DNA from: an uncultured Clostridia bacterium
GTDB taxonomy: Bacteria > Bacillota > Clostridia > Oscillospirales > Oscillospiraceae
DNA: 64,000 nucleotides
Direction: 5' to 3'
Assembly (NCBI GenBank): GCA_946187035.1
Contig: CAMHPQ010000001.1
Span: 62,001 to 126,000 of the forward strand
Shown: positions 20,035 to 28,916 of the stretch, piece after piece
How the letters are laid out: every line of letters begins with the position of its first letter
Position numbering within the stretch: position 1 is the stretch's first letter
Position numbers and translations under genes: made by a program
Notes under the pieces: generated by a model
What the model saw: the letters and a program-made list of their open reading frames with translations, nothing else
Database searches by the model: none
What the model was told of the DNA's origin: nothing

Positions 20035-20934
20035 TCAGCAGCAGGGCGGCTGCTCTGCGTTGATGTTCATCTGGTGGCCGCTGTAAATGCCGTCCACAAA
20101 GCTCTTCTGGTACTTGGAGGCCGCAAGGAGCTTGTCGAAGTCAATGCCGGTGTCATAGCCCATGCGCTGGAGCATGAACACCAGATCCTCCGTCGCCGTG
20201 TTGCCGGAGGCGCCCGGCGCGAAGGGGCAGCCGCCGAGGCCGCCCAGCGTGGACTGCACCTTGGTGATGCCGCATTCAATGGCGGCAAGCGTGTTCACCA
20301 GACCCATGCCGCGCGTGTCGTGGATGTGCACCTGCCAGTCGCAGTCGCCGAAGCGTTCCAGAACCGCTTTGGTCAGCTCGCGCACCTGGCGCGGGTCTGC
20401 GATGCCGATGGTGTCGGCCAGATACATGGACCGCACACCGAGGTCATACAGCCGCTGGCAGAAGTCCAGCACCTTTTCCTTGGAGGGGATACCCTCGAAG
20501 GGGCAGCCGAGCGAAGTCGCCATGCCGACCGTGATCTCCACGTCGGGATAGGTCTTCAGAATTCTCTGCAGCTCAGCAAAGGATTCGTCATGCGTGCGGC
20601 GGACGTTTGCCTTGTTGTGGCTCTCGCTGACGGAGATCACATAGGACACATGGCGGATGCCTGCGTTGTAAGCGTTCTCCACGCCGCGGAAGTTGGGGGC
20701 CAGCGCCCAGAATTTCACTTCCGGGTACTTCTCCAGCGCCCATGCGGCGAGCTGTGCCGCATCCGCCATCTGCGGAATCGCCTTGGGGCTGACGAAGGAG
20801 GTGACCTCCATCTCTTTCACGCCCGCCTGAACCATCCGGTCGATCAGGTCCGTTTTCTGCTCAAAGGTCAGCATCTGCTTGAGGTTCTGCCAGCCGTCTC
20901 TCGGGCCGACTTCCACGATTTGAATCTTGTCCAT
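20035..20934 (-). CDS. Hydroxymethylglutaryl-CoA lyase
   Basis: IQIVEVGPRDGWQNLKQML...HIHDTRGMGLVNTLAAIECGITKVQSTLGGLGGCPFAPGASGN. Confidence 0.92.
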   Translation of the reverse strand: MDKIQIVEVGPRDGWQNLKQMLTFEQKTDLIDRMVQAGVKEMEVTSFVSPKAIPQMADAAQLAAWALEKYPEVKFWALAPNFRGVENAYNAGIRHVSYVISVSESHNKANVRRTHDESFAELQRILKTYPDVEITVGMATSLGCPFEGIPSKEKVLDFCQRLYDLGVRSMYLADTIGIADPRQVRELTKAVLERFGDCDWQVHIHDTRGMGLVNTLAAIECGITKVQSTLGGLGGCPFAPGASGNTATEDLVFMLQRMGYDTGIDFDKLLAASKYQKSFVDGIYSGHQMNINAEQPPCC

Positions 20935-21130
20935 CCGGAATCTCCTTTCCCATCTTTCGTCTGTTTCGGTTTGGTTTTCTTTTGCTTGTCTACACCTTAA
21001 CAGAGTTAGACGAAAAGGACAAAATGTGTAAATTATTTCGCTTAGATCATTGAATTTCGTTTCAGTTTTTGATAACATGCTGATATGAAACATTTTAAGA
21101 CGAGCAAATCGGAAGAAAGGAAATGAGTCT

Positions 21131-23002
21131 ATGGCAGAGAAAGTGAAACACAAGATTTGTTTTTTGGGATATTCCAAACTATTTTCGCTGGCGAAGACGG
21201 TGATTGACGCGCTTCCCCCTTCAGACGTGAGCTTTCTGCTGGTGGACTGCGACCTGGAGACACAGGACAGCTTCGTGCAGGAGGCGCTGAACGCGGGCTG
21301 CGAGGTGTTTATCGCAGGCCCCGGAAACAGCGCCCATTTTCAGGCGCGCTACAATCTTCCGCTGGTGGAGATCCCCATCAGCCCGATGGATTATGCGCTC
21401 GCGGTTCGGAATGCTTATGAAAGCGGCTGCAAATCGGTCGGCGTTGTGCGGCATCGGCTCGCACCGCCGCTGAATATAGAATCCATCCGAAAGCTCATCG
21501 GCATGGATGTTCAACTGCTGGAGTTTGAGAGTCTTCAGGAGCTGTTTCTCGCAGTGAAAGAATCTCCGTGTGACGGGATCGTCGGCACTGCCGGTGCGGT
21601 GGATGCGGCAGAGACCGCGGGAAAATCCGGATTCCTGGTGTATTTGAGCACAGACGGTATCCGTGAGGCCTGCAGCAGAGCAGCGGATTTGGCGCGGGAG
21701 CTCTGGCTTGCGCGCAAAAACCGCGCCATTACGAACACGGTCATGAACAACTCCCAGCTCGGTGTCATCGTCACGGACGCTGAAGGACGCGTTGAGTTTT
21801 TCAATCGCATGGCGCAGCAATATACCGGTCTGCTCCCCTCTCAGATTCGCGGACGGCAGATCCGCGAGTTTTACCCGAATCTGTCCGTCGGCGGTCTGCT
21901 CAAAAGCGGGCAGCACCGCAGCGACAGCTATCGTCAGATAGAAGGCGCCATGATGCGGTGCGTGCAGGAGCGCGTTCTGGCCGGCAACGAGACGGTCGGC
22001 GTCGTGATGACGTTGTATCCAGGTGCACACAACAAAAAGAAGCCGGATGAAAGAAAATCCGACTTCAACGCTCATATTTATCGTTGGGATGAACTGAAGG
22101 CCAATTCTGACGCAATGAAAACGCTTGTCACGCGGGGAAAAGCGCTTTGCCGGAGGACAGAGCCAACCGTGATTTACGGTGAAGCCGGTTCCGGCAGAGA
22201 GGAGATCGCCTACTGCATCCACGGCGGCTCCGACCGCGCGGACAGCCCCTGCATCACCATCGATCTGGCGACGCTGTCCCAGCAGGACGCGGCGCGTATT
22301 CTCTTCGGATTCGAGCGCGACGGGCAGGCGGTAAACGGTCTGCTCGCAGACGCGAACGGCGGCAGTGTTGTGCTGAAAAATCTGCCTTTAGCGCCTCCGG
22401 CTGCTCTCGCCTGCATCCAGCAGGTGCTCAACGGCAGGCAGATCTTCCGACCGGGCATGGAAAGTGCGCTCAATCTGCAGCTGACCTTCTTTACGATTGC
22501 TTCCCACGGAGAGCTCGATGCGCTCTCCCCGGATCTGAGAAGCCAGCTGACCATCCACGCGCTGGAAATGCCGCCCCTGCGTAATCGGAAGGAGGACATC
22601 GGCTCTCTTTTCCTGAAGTACCTCTCGCAGCTGTCCGATCTGCCGACAAGATACGCCATGACGCCGCAGATGGAAGCGCTCATGCGGCAATACGGCTGGC
22701 CGGGCAACGTCTGGGAGCTGCGCGCGGCCAGCATGCGCTATGTGATCGCGCGCAGTGAAATGAACCAGCCCTCACCGAAGGCGCGGTACAACCTGCTTCT
22801 GCGATCCATCGGCGAGGATGCGGTATTTCAAGATTTTGTACGCGCTTACCCGGTTCTGGCGCAGCGACCGGTCACGGAAAGCGCCGCCTTCTCTGATGCT
22901 TACCGGATTGCAAAAGAATGGATGCAGTATTCCAACGATCAGATGGCGGACAAGCTGAAGCTGAGCCGCACAACACTTTGGCGCATTTTGCAGGATATAT
23001 AA
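21131..23002 (+). CDS. PrpR-like NtrC-family regulator with degenerate AAA domain
   Basis: PrpR-N-like region, PAS (NNSQLGVIVTDAEGRVEFFNRMAQQYTG), AAA-like GEAGSGREEIA, Fis-type HTH; no GAFTGA motif visible. Confidence 0.8.
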   Translation: MAEKVKHKICFLGYSKLFSLAKTVIDALPPSDVSFLLVDCDLETQDSFVQEALNAGCEVFIAGPGNSAHFQARYNLPLVEIPISPMDYALAVRNAYESGCKSVGVVRHRLAPPLNIESIRKLIGMDVQLLEFESLQELFLAVKESPCDGIVGTAGAVDAAETAGKSGFLVYLSTDGIREACSRAADLARELWLARKNRAITNTVMNNSQLGVIVTDAEGRVEFFNRMAQQYTGLLPSQIRGRQIREFYPNLSVGGLLKSGQHRSDSYRQIEGAMMRCVQERVLAGNETVGVVMTLYPGAHNKKKPDERKSDFNAHIYRWDELKANSDAMKTLVTRGKALCRRTEPTVIYGEAGSGREEIAYCIHGGSDRADSPCITIDLATLSQQDAARILFGFERDGQAVNGLLADANGGSVVLKNLPLAPPAALACIQQVLNGRQIFRPGMESALNLQLTFFTIASHGELDALSPDLRSQLTIHALEMPPLRNRKEDIGSLFLKYLSQLSDLPTRYAMTPQMEALMRQYGWPGNVWELRAASMRYVIARSEMNQPSPKARYNLLLRSIGEDAVFQDFVRAYPVLAQRPVTESAAFSDAYRIAKEWMQYSNDQMADKLKLSRTTLWRILQDI

Positions 23003-23128
23003 CACCAAATTAACACCACAATGCAACTCTTAAAAGATCTGAATTCTTGAATATTCATTCAAAATCAATGGATTCTTGACATTCTGTATTTCACTTTAGC
23101 CTGTGAAACAAACACCAAATTAACACCA
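23001..23128 (+). repeat. Pair of 18-bp direct repeats AACACCAAATTAACACCA (23001-23018, 23111-23128)
   Basis: Two exact copies 110 bp apart, next to a tRNA 3' fragment. Confidence 0.8.
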
Positions 23129-23162
23129 AGAATACATTTTCTGGAAACGAATAGATAAAGTA

Positions 23163-23195
23163 AAATCCCTGAAATCGTTGAGATTTCAGGGATTT
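23163..23195. terminator. Perfect hairpin
   Basis: AAATCCCTGAAATC-GTTGA-GATTTCAGGGATTT (14 bp). Confidence 0.75.
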
Positions 23196-23198
23196 TTG

Positions 23199-23243
23199 TG
23201 GTTGCGGAGACAGGACTCGAACCTGCGACCTCCGGGTTATGAG
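23199..23243 (-). other. 3' half of tRNA-Met(CAT)-like gene (att remnant)
   Basis: Minus strand CTCATAACCCGGAGGTCGCAGGTTCGAGTCCTGTCTCCGCAACCA: anticodon loop, T arm, acceptor 3' strand and encoded CCA; 5' half absent. Confidence 0.85.
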
Positions 23244-23387
23244 CGCCTCCAACCGGAATAAAACGGGCTTTGCCGAGCCGTGAAAGCCTTGATTTAACTG
23301 CGTTTGGCGTGACGCGACTTTTGTTTAATTTCGTCTGATTTCGCCCGGTTTTGAAGGATTTTGCCCCCCCATTACCCCCCGGAATTG

Positions 23388-23406
23388 CACCCGGAGGTCA
23401 CAGGGG
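23388..23406 (+). repeat. att-like core B2
   Basis: CACCCGGAGGTCACAGGGG, 3 mismatches to CGCCCGGTGGTCGCAGGGG at 17401. Confidence 0.6.
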
Positions 23407-23412
23407 TACATC

Positions 23413-24408
23413 TTAATCATGCAGCCGCTTGGCTGTATTCTCCATCAACTCAACCGTCGGCGCCTTCCGATCCACGCGCGAGACCTCTACGATCAGATGG
23501 TAGAGATCTACGCCCTTCTCTTCAGCCACCTCTTTCATTTGCTTGACGAAGCTGGAATGGCAGCCTGAGTAGCCGAGAATCAAGTCCTCCGGCAGAACCG
23601 CCGGCTTGTAGTTCCACTCGCGCATCGCCGGAATGAGCTCGCAATCGAGATAGGAAAGCAAACCATAGAGATCCACTTCTGGAAGGTAACCTTCCTTTTT
23701 TAACGTCACAGCAGCAAGCTCCGTGGCGCAGTTGCCGGCAGAGCGCGCCATGCCGAGCAGCCCGCAGTCGATCTCATCCGCGCCGGCGGCAACAGCAGCA
23801 AGCGCATTCGCCTGCGACAGGCCGAGATTGCTGTGGCCGTGAAAGCCAACCGGGATAGAAACCTTCGCCTTCATTGCTCGGACATATTCCGTGACCTCCG
23901 CTGGGAACATCGTTCCGGCGGAGTCCATGATCGTGATGGCGTCCGCGCCCGCCTGCTCCAGCATGGCCGCCTCATCCGCCAATTCCTCGGCAGAGAGCAA
24001 ATAGCCCTTCATGAGAGAATAGCGGCAGCGAAGTCCGGCAGCCTTCACTGCCTTGATCGCCTCGACAGACTGAGCACCGTCACCAGCGGCTGCGCCGACG
24101 CGGAGGAACGCCAGTCCTTTTTCCTTCGCGAGCGCAACGCGCTCCGGCGTATAGAGCTTCGCAAGCAGGAACATGCCGATATTCGCGCGATCCTGATAGG
24201 GTGCGGCAAGCTCCATGTATTCCTCATCCGTCAGCGGTGCTTCAGCGCCCAGCGTTTCCGCCGCGCCGAGTCCTTTGGCGTTACCGAATTCGATCTCTGT
24301 AATACCGTTTTCGATCAGTCCCTCGATCATGCTCAGAGTCAACTCGCGTGAAAATCCATTGCCGACGACGTTCGCGCCGTCGCGCAGCGTGCAGTCAAAC
24401 AAATTCAT
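23413..24408 (-). CDS. DRE-TIM metallolyase / 4-hydroxy-2-oxovalerate aldolase-like protein
   Basis: MNLFDCTLRDGANVVGNGFSRELTLSMIEGLIENGITEIEFGNAKG...GFHGHSNLGLSQANALAA. Confidence 0.85.
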   Translation of the reverse strand: MNLFDCTLRDGANVVGNGFSRELTLSMIEGLIENGITEIEFGNAKGLGAAETLGAEAPLTDEEYMELAAPYQDRANIGMFLLAKLYTPERVALAKEKGLAFLRVGAAAGDGAQSVEAIKAVKAAGLRCRYSLMKGYLLSAEELADEAAMLEQAGADAITIMDSAGTMFPAEVTEYVRAMKAKVSIPVGFHGHSNLGLSQANALAAVAAGADEIDCGLLGMARSAGNCATELAAVTLKKEGYLPEVDLYGLLSYLDCELIPAMREWNYKPAVLPEDLILGYSGCHSSFVKQMKEVAEEKGVDLYHLIVEVSRVDRKAPTVELMENTAKRLHD

Positions 24409-24420
24409 AATATTAAGCTC

Positions 24421-25311
24421 CTATTCCTTCTGCTGAGACGAAGAAAATTCGTTCAGCGACACAACAAAGTTTTTATACAGCGCCTGCCGGTCCGGCAGCA
24501 CATCCCGGCGGCTGAGCATATAGACCCGCCACGGGTCCAGCTCCTCCGGGAGCGGATAGATATAGAAATCATACTGCTGCACCAGAAACAGCGCCATGTC
24601 CTCTGGCAGGATTGACCAGTAGCCGGAATGCTGGAAATACTGCATCGCGCCAAGGCCTGCATTGATTGTCAGCGCGGCGTCACCCCGATGGGGCAAATGC
24701 TGCTCGCGCCAGCTCTCCATCGCGGAAAAGTGACCGCCGGAAAAACGAATTTCACGCAGCGGGTCGAGCATTTCCGTATCGGGACTTCCGTTTTTCATCG
24801 GAAGCTCCGTGCTGGATGCGATGCACAGCTTCTGCCGGTCGATCTCCTCGGCGCGCAGGCGCGGATAATCCGCCTCATAGGAGGCGAAGCCAAAATCGAC
24901 AATGCCCTTATCCACCAGATCGTAGACTTTTTCCGAGTCGCAGATTTGTACGGAAAATCGCAGTTGGGGATTCTTCTGCCCGAACTCGAGCAGAAACGGG
25001 GCGAGCTTGGTATAGTAGCTGCTTTCGTTGGTTGCGATCCGCAGCTTGGAGAACGATGCCTCGCGCAGCGCCTCGGTCTCCTCATGGAGATTGCGCCACT
25101 GCTCAGCGATGACGATGAATTCCTCGCCCTTCTGGGTCAGCTCGATAGCCTGTCTTCCCTTCCCGCGGATCACCAGCGCGAAGCCCAGCTCATTCTCCAG
25201 ATTCTTCAGGCGGTTGCTCACCGTGGACTGCGAGACGTACAGATGCTCCGACGCCTTGGTGATATTTCTGGTGCGAACCAGCTCCAGGTAGGTTTCAATA
25301 ACCCGGAGGTC
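24421..25311 (-). CDS. LysR-family regulator; N-terminus merges with att-like repeat, native start apparently lost
   Basis: DLRVIETYLELVRTRNITKASEHLYVSQSTVSNRLKNLENELG; no in-frame ATG between the repeat and the HTH. Confidence 0.8.
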   Translation of the reverse strand, partial: DLRVIETYLELVRTRNITKASEHLYVSQSTVSNRLKNLENELGFALVIRGKGRQAIELTQKGEEFIVIAEQWRNLHEETEALREASFSKLRIATNESSYYTKLAPFLLEFGQKNPQLRFSVQICDSEKVYDLVDKGIVDFGFASYEADYPRLRAEEIDRQKLCIASSTELPMKNGSPDTEMLDPLREIRFSGGHFSAMESWREQHLPHRGDAALTINAGLGAMQYFQHSGYWSILPEDMALFLVQQYDFYIYPLPEELDPWRVYMLSRRDVLPDRQALYKNFVVSLNEFSSSQQKE

Positions 25312-25362
25312 GCAGGGTTTGGGAAATTTTATTTGGACATTGCCCCCCCATTGCCCCCCGGA
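25297..25362 (+). repeat. att-like repeat C
   Basis: AATAACCCGGAGGTCGCAGGGTTTGGGAAATTTTATTTGGACATTGCC..., matches 17327..17395 apart from two substitutions and a shorter poly-C. Confidence 0.8.
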
Positions 25363-25405
25363 GCAAAAAAATGAGTGATTTTTGAGTTTTTCAGAGAAAA
25401 GGAAA

Positions 25406-25438
25406 AACCCTGTAGCCATTGAAACTACAGGGTTTTTT
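25406..25438. terminator. Hairpin terminator
   Basis: AACCCTGTAG-loop-CTACAGGGTT + TTTT. Confidence 0.75.
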
Positions 25439-25449
25439 AGTGGCTCGCG

Positions 25450-25630
25450 TGACCAGAATAGATATTTAAATCCTCGGCTTTCCCCTCTCAAAAAACTGAA
25501 AATCATTGAGAATCAACGTGTTTTGGCCGCATTTGTGCGTCGAAAACATGTTCTTTTGATTTTTTGCTCAAAATAGGTTGTGACCAAAATGGATATTTTT
25601 TAAGAGGGGTTATGACCAAAATAGATATTG
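25450..25630 (+). repeat. Three copies of TGACCARAATRGATATT (25450, 25581, 25613)
   Basis: Direct reading of non-coding sequence. Confidence 0.7.
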
Positions 25631-26272
25631 AAACCGATTTTGGCCGTTTTTGGTTTACATAACTACATTTTTGGTAGGTCGGTGGTTCGCTTAAGGTCAC
25701 CGATCCATCGCGGTGTGTTTCTTTTGTTTGCCGTATTTGTCTCTGCCCCCGGCTTGGGAAGATCCAGGTACCTCGCAGCAATACATCATTTTCGATGCCG
25801 AGGATCATATATGTCGTGACGAACGTTATTTCCAGCTCGAAACTGACATATCCCGCCTTCCGGCGGGCCGCTCTCGCGGAAGTCTCATGATCTCCATCCG
25901 GGTCATGGCCTGCGGCAGAGTTGCTGTAGCTCGTCGTCCGCCCCAAGGTGAATCGCTCCCTCTGGTGAGATCATGGCGCTCTTGTGCGGCAGCTGGTCCG
26001 GGTGGGTACTCCCTGAATCCTGTCTATTCACTTGACAATGTCCAATGAAGGGAAATTCTCCCCTTCCACTAGTAAACGGACATCTCAAGCGCGTTTTTAA
26101 ACAGGGGCAAAGAAATCTTTTTTATTCCACATCGCATATGAAGACTTGAACTCCAACCTGCGGGGGGACGTTGGAACTTCCTCCAATGCAGGCCGAATCA
26201 GCTCGGCCATGTGTTTTTCAGCGCGTTAGATAACAGAGTTGGTTTGCAGGCAGAGAACCGTCTTTCTTAGTT

Positions 26273-26581
26273 TCAGCCATTCCTTTCCGCCACGATCTCC
26301 CAAGTGAATTTTTCAATCTCCACACTGTCGCAGAACTGCGCTTTGCATTCCTGCAGCTGCGCGAATTTCTCCGTTTGGCAGTGAGCCTGCTGTGTTTCCG
26401 GAGTGGTCCAGGTCTCCACCAGCAGCAGGTCGTCCGGCGCCTCCGCCGCAAAGTAGTAATCGTAGCGGCAGTTGCCGTCCTCCGCTCTGGAGTTTGCCCG
26501 GACACCGAGCGCGCAGAGCGCCTGATAAAAGGTCTCCCGCTGTCCCGGCTTGCAGTGATAGGTCACATTCCATGTCAACAT
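26273..26581 (-). CDS. Antibiotic biosynthesis monooxygenase (ABM)-fold protein
   Basis: MLTWNVTYHCKPGQRETFYQALCALGVRANSRAEDGNCRYDYYFA...LLLVETW. Confidence 0.75.
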   Translation of the reverse strand: MLTWNVTYHCKPGQRETFYQALCALGVRANSRAEDGNCRYDYYFAAEAPDDLLLVETWTTPETQQAHCQTEKFAQLQECKAQFCDSVEIEKFTWEIVAERNG

Positions 26582-26609
26582 CGTCTCTCGTCCTTTCTGT
26601 TCTCCGGCG

Positions 26610-27629
26610 TTATTTGCCGAAGCCGCAGTTCGGCCAGGTGCAGTTCTCACAGTTGAGACACAGCCCGCCGTGACCCAGCTTCTTCAGATCCCGCTTCGTC
26701 ACGCGAACGCCCGCCGCGATGCGCGGGAGCATCAGATCAAAGATTGTGGTCTTCGCGTACATGACACAGCCCGGCAGCCCCATGACGGGCATGCCGTCAT
26801 CAAAATAGCCCAGCAGGAACATCGCCCCCGGCAGCACCGGCGCGCCGTAGGTGACGATCTCGCAGCCGGTCGCCTTGATCGCGCCGGGTGTTCGGTCGTC
26901 CGGGTCAACGCTCATGCCGCCCGTGCAGAGCACCATGTCCACACCAGCGGCGTGGTAATCCAGCACCGCCTGCGTGATCGCGTCCATATCGTCCCCGGGC
27001 GTGCAGTGGTGCGTCACCTCAATGCCGAAGCGCTGAAGCTTGCGGATAATGACAGGCGTGAAGGCATCTTCGATAAGGCCCTTGGCGACCTCGTTTCCGG
27101 TCGTGACAAGTCCAGCGGTTTTAAGCCGGTACGGCAGAAGCTCCAGAAGAGGCTTTTCGCCGCAGACGGTCTCCGCCTCGCGCAGCCGCTCAGCCTCGAT
27201 GACGAGAGGGATTACGCGCATACCCGCGAGCTTGTCGCCCGCCTTGACGGGCGTGTTGCCGTGGCGCGTCGCAATCATGAGCTCATCGAGACTGTTCACA
27301 GCCTCCAGCCGCTCGACATCCACGCAAAAGAGCCCGTCGAATTCCGCCTTCAGCTCAATTTTGCCCTCCTTGGGATCACTTGCGCGCATGCCGCTGTTCT
27401 GACACAGGGCGCGCAGACGATCAGCCGCCTCATCCTCGTGGAGCATGCCTTCGGACTTCTCCCAGACGAAGAGCGTCTCCTTGCCCATGCTCAGCAGTAC
27501 CGGAATGTCCTCCTCCGTGACAACGTGGCCCTTGCGGAAGCGGGCGTCCTTGGTCACGCCGGGGATGATCTGCGTCATGTCGTGGCAGAGTACATGGCCG
27601 ACGGCATCAATCGTTTTCACTTCTTTCAT
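26610..27629 (-). CDS. Molybdopterin-binding protein (MoeA/MogA-like) with C-terminal Cys cluster
   Basis: MKEVKTIDAVGHVLCHDMTQIIPG...LCTGGMSVDPDDRTPGAIKATG; CLNCENCTWPNC tail. Confidence 0.88.
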   Translation of the reverse strand: MKEVKTIDAVGHVLCHDMTQIIPGVTKDARFRKGHVVTEEDIPVLLSMGKETLFVWEKSEGMLHEDEAADRLRALCQNSGMRASDPKEGKIELKAEFDGLFCVDVERLEAVNSLDELMIATRHGNTPVKAGDKLAGMRVIPLVIEAERLREAETVCGEKPLLELLPYRLKTAGLVTTGNEVAKGLIEDAFTPVIIRKLQRFGIEVTHHCTPGDDMDAITQAVLDYHAAGVDMVLCTGGMSVDPDDRTPGAIKATGCEIVTYGAPVLPGAMFLLGYFDDGMPVMGLPGCVMYAKTTIFDLMLPRIAAGVRVTKRDLKKLGHGGLCLNCENCTWPNCGFGK

Positions 27630-28915
27630 TCCAAATCACCTCTTGCTTTCATCGGCGTCAGATAATTTGCGCAGAACGGCACGATCGCGCCGTCTCGCCA
27701 TACGTGCAGCGTACACTGACGCAGGCGTTCCATGTTCAGGTTCATCGCGTCCTGAAACGCCATGGCCGAGAGCGTGAGACTCCGCTGGCGCAGGCGGTAG
27801 AGAAACGTGTCGAAATCCATTTCACCCGAAAGATCCGGCTGCGGCTCGTCCGGTGCGCGCCGCCAGTGATTGGCCACATAGGCGCGATTGTCCCTGGCCG
27901 TCCCTCTTGCGCGGGAGGCGTGCTGAAATCTGGCAAGCGGCCGCAGGCTGCCGTCTTTCTCCAGCAGAAACGACGCATGAAACCCACAAAGCGGATGGTC
28001 ACATCTGGATGGCAGAAAGGCGTCCGGCGAAATCCGGGCCTGCTCGCTGAGATCCGCCATAAGGCGATCCAGCGTATAGCGGGTCTCCGGCGCTTCGTCG
28101 TGCCGCCCGAAATAGCTCACGGGCTGAAAGTGCACGCCGCGCACGGCGGGAACGTGGTCGCATGCAAAGCGGACTATTTCGCCGATGGCGTGGTCGTTCA
28201 CGCCGGGGACAACCGTCGGCACCAGTGTGACGCCGAGGCGGAGCGCATCGCAGACGCGGATGGCCTCCAGCTTTTGATCCAGCAAGGGCACGCCGCGCAG
28301 TATTCGATAGATTTCATCGTTCACGCCGTCGAATTGCAGAAAGACGATATCCAGCCCCGCCTCTGCAAGGCTTGCGGCATAGTCCGGCTCAGAGGCCAGG
28401 CGCAGGCCGTTGGTATTCAGCTGCACGCAGCTGCACCCGGCGTCCTTCGCAAAGCGGACGAGGCGCGGCAGATCATCCCGCAGCGTCGGCTCCCCGCCGG
28501 ATAGCTGCAGCAGCACCGGGCCGCACTTTTGAACGATGTCCGAGATTGCGGCCTTGAGTTCCTCCGCCAGAGGGTCATCCTCCGCGCCCCCGCCGTTGGC
28601 AAAGCAGAAGCGGCAGCGCAGATTGCACCGGCGTGTCACCTCCAGCAGCACACAGCAGCTCCCGGCCTGATGATGGCCGCAGAGGCCGCAGTCCGCAGGG
28701 CAGCGCAGCCCTTCTCCCGCGGTCATCTGCGGTTCGGATAGCAGCCACGATGCAAAGTCCATTTCCCCCTGCCAGACAAGGGCGCGGAATGCGCCATGTT
28801 CCTGGCATGCTTTTTCTAAAAACACGCGCCCGTCATCCTCCCGGCAGAGTGCCGCAGGGAGGTTTTTCAGGCAAACCGGGCAGACGGAGCGGGTGGTTCG
28901 GATGATCTCGCCCAT
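27626..28915 (-). CDS. Radical SAM protein of the molybdenum-hydroxylase cluster (TrsS-like)
   Basis: CVLLEVTRRCNLRCRFCFANGG (CxxxCxxC) plus N-terminal VCPVC and CPADCGLC. Confidence 0.82.
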   Translation of the reverse strand: MGEIIRTTRSVCPVCLKNLPAALCREDDGRVFLEKACQEHGAFRALVWQGEMDFASWLLSEPQMTAGEGLRCPADCGLCGHHQAGSCCVLLEVTRRCNLRCRFCFANGGGAEDDPLAEELKAAISDIVQKCGPVLLQLSGGEPTLRDDLPRLVRFAKDAGCSCVQLNTNGLRLASEPDYAASLAEAGLDIVFLQFDGVNDEIYRILRGVPLLDQKLEAIRVCDALRLGVTLVPTVVPGVNDHAIGEIVRFACDHVPAVRGVHFQPVSYFGRHDEAPETRYTLDRLMADLSEQARISPDAFLPSRCDHPLCGFHASFLLEKDGSLRPLARFQHASRARGTARDNRAYVANHWRRAPDEPQPDLSGEMDFDTFLYRLRQRSLTLSAMAFQDAMNLNMERLRQCTLHVWRDGAIVPFCANYLTPMKARGDLE

Positions 28916-28916
28916 G

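Noticed and set aside
18718-21000. 760-aa plus-strand ORF
   Set aside because: Shadow of the permease and HMG-CoA lyase genes, which read well on the minus strand
23199-23243. Complete functional tRNA gene
   Set aside because: Only the 3' half (anticodon loop to CCA) is present; the D arm and 5' acceptor strand are missing
25503-25946. 147-aa ORF in the repeat-rich region
   Set aside because: No recognisable domain, spans the TGACCA repeats; more likely non-coding
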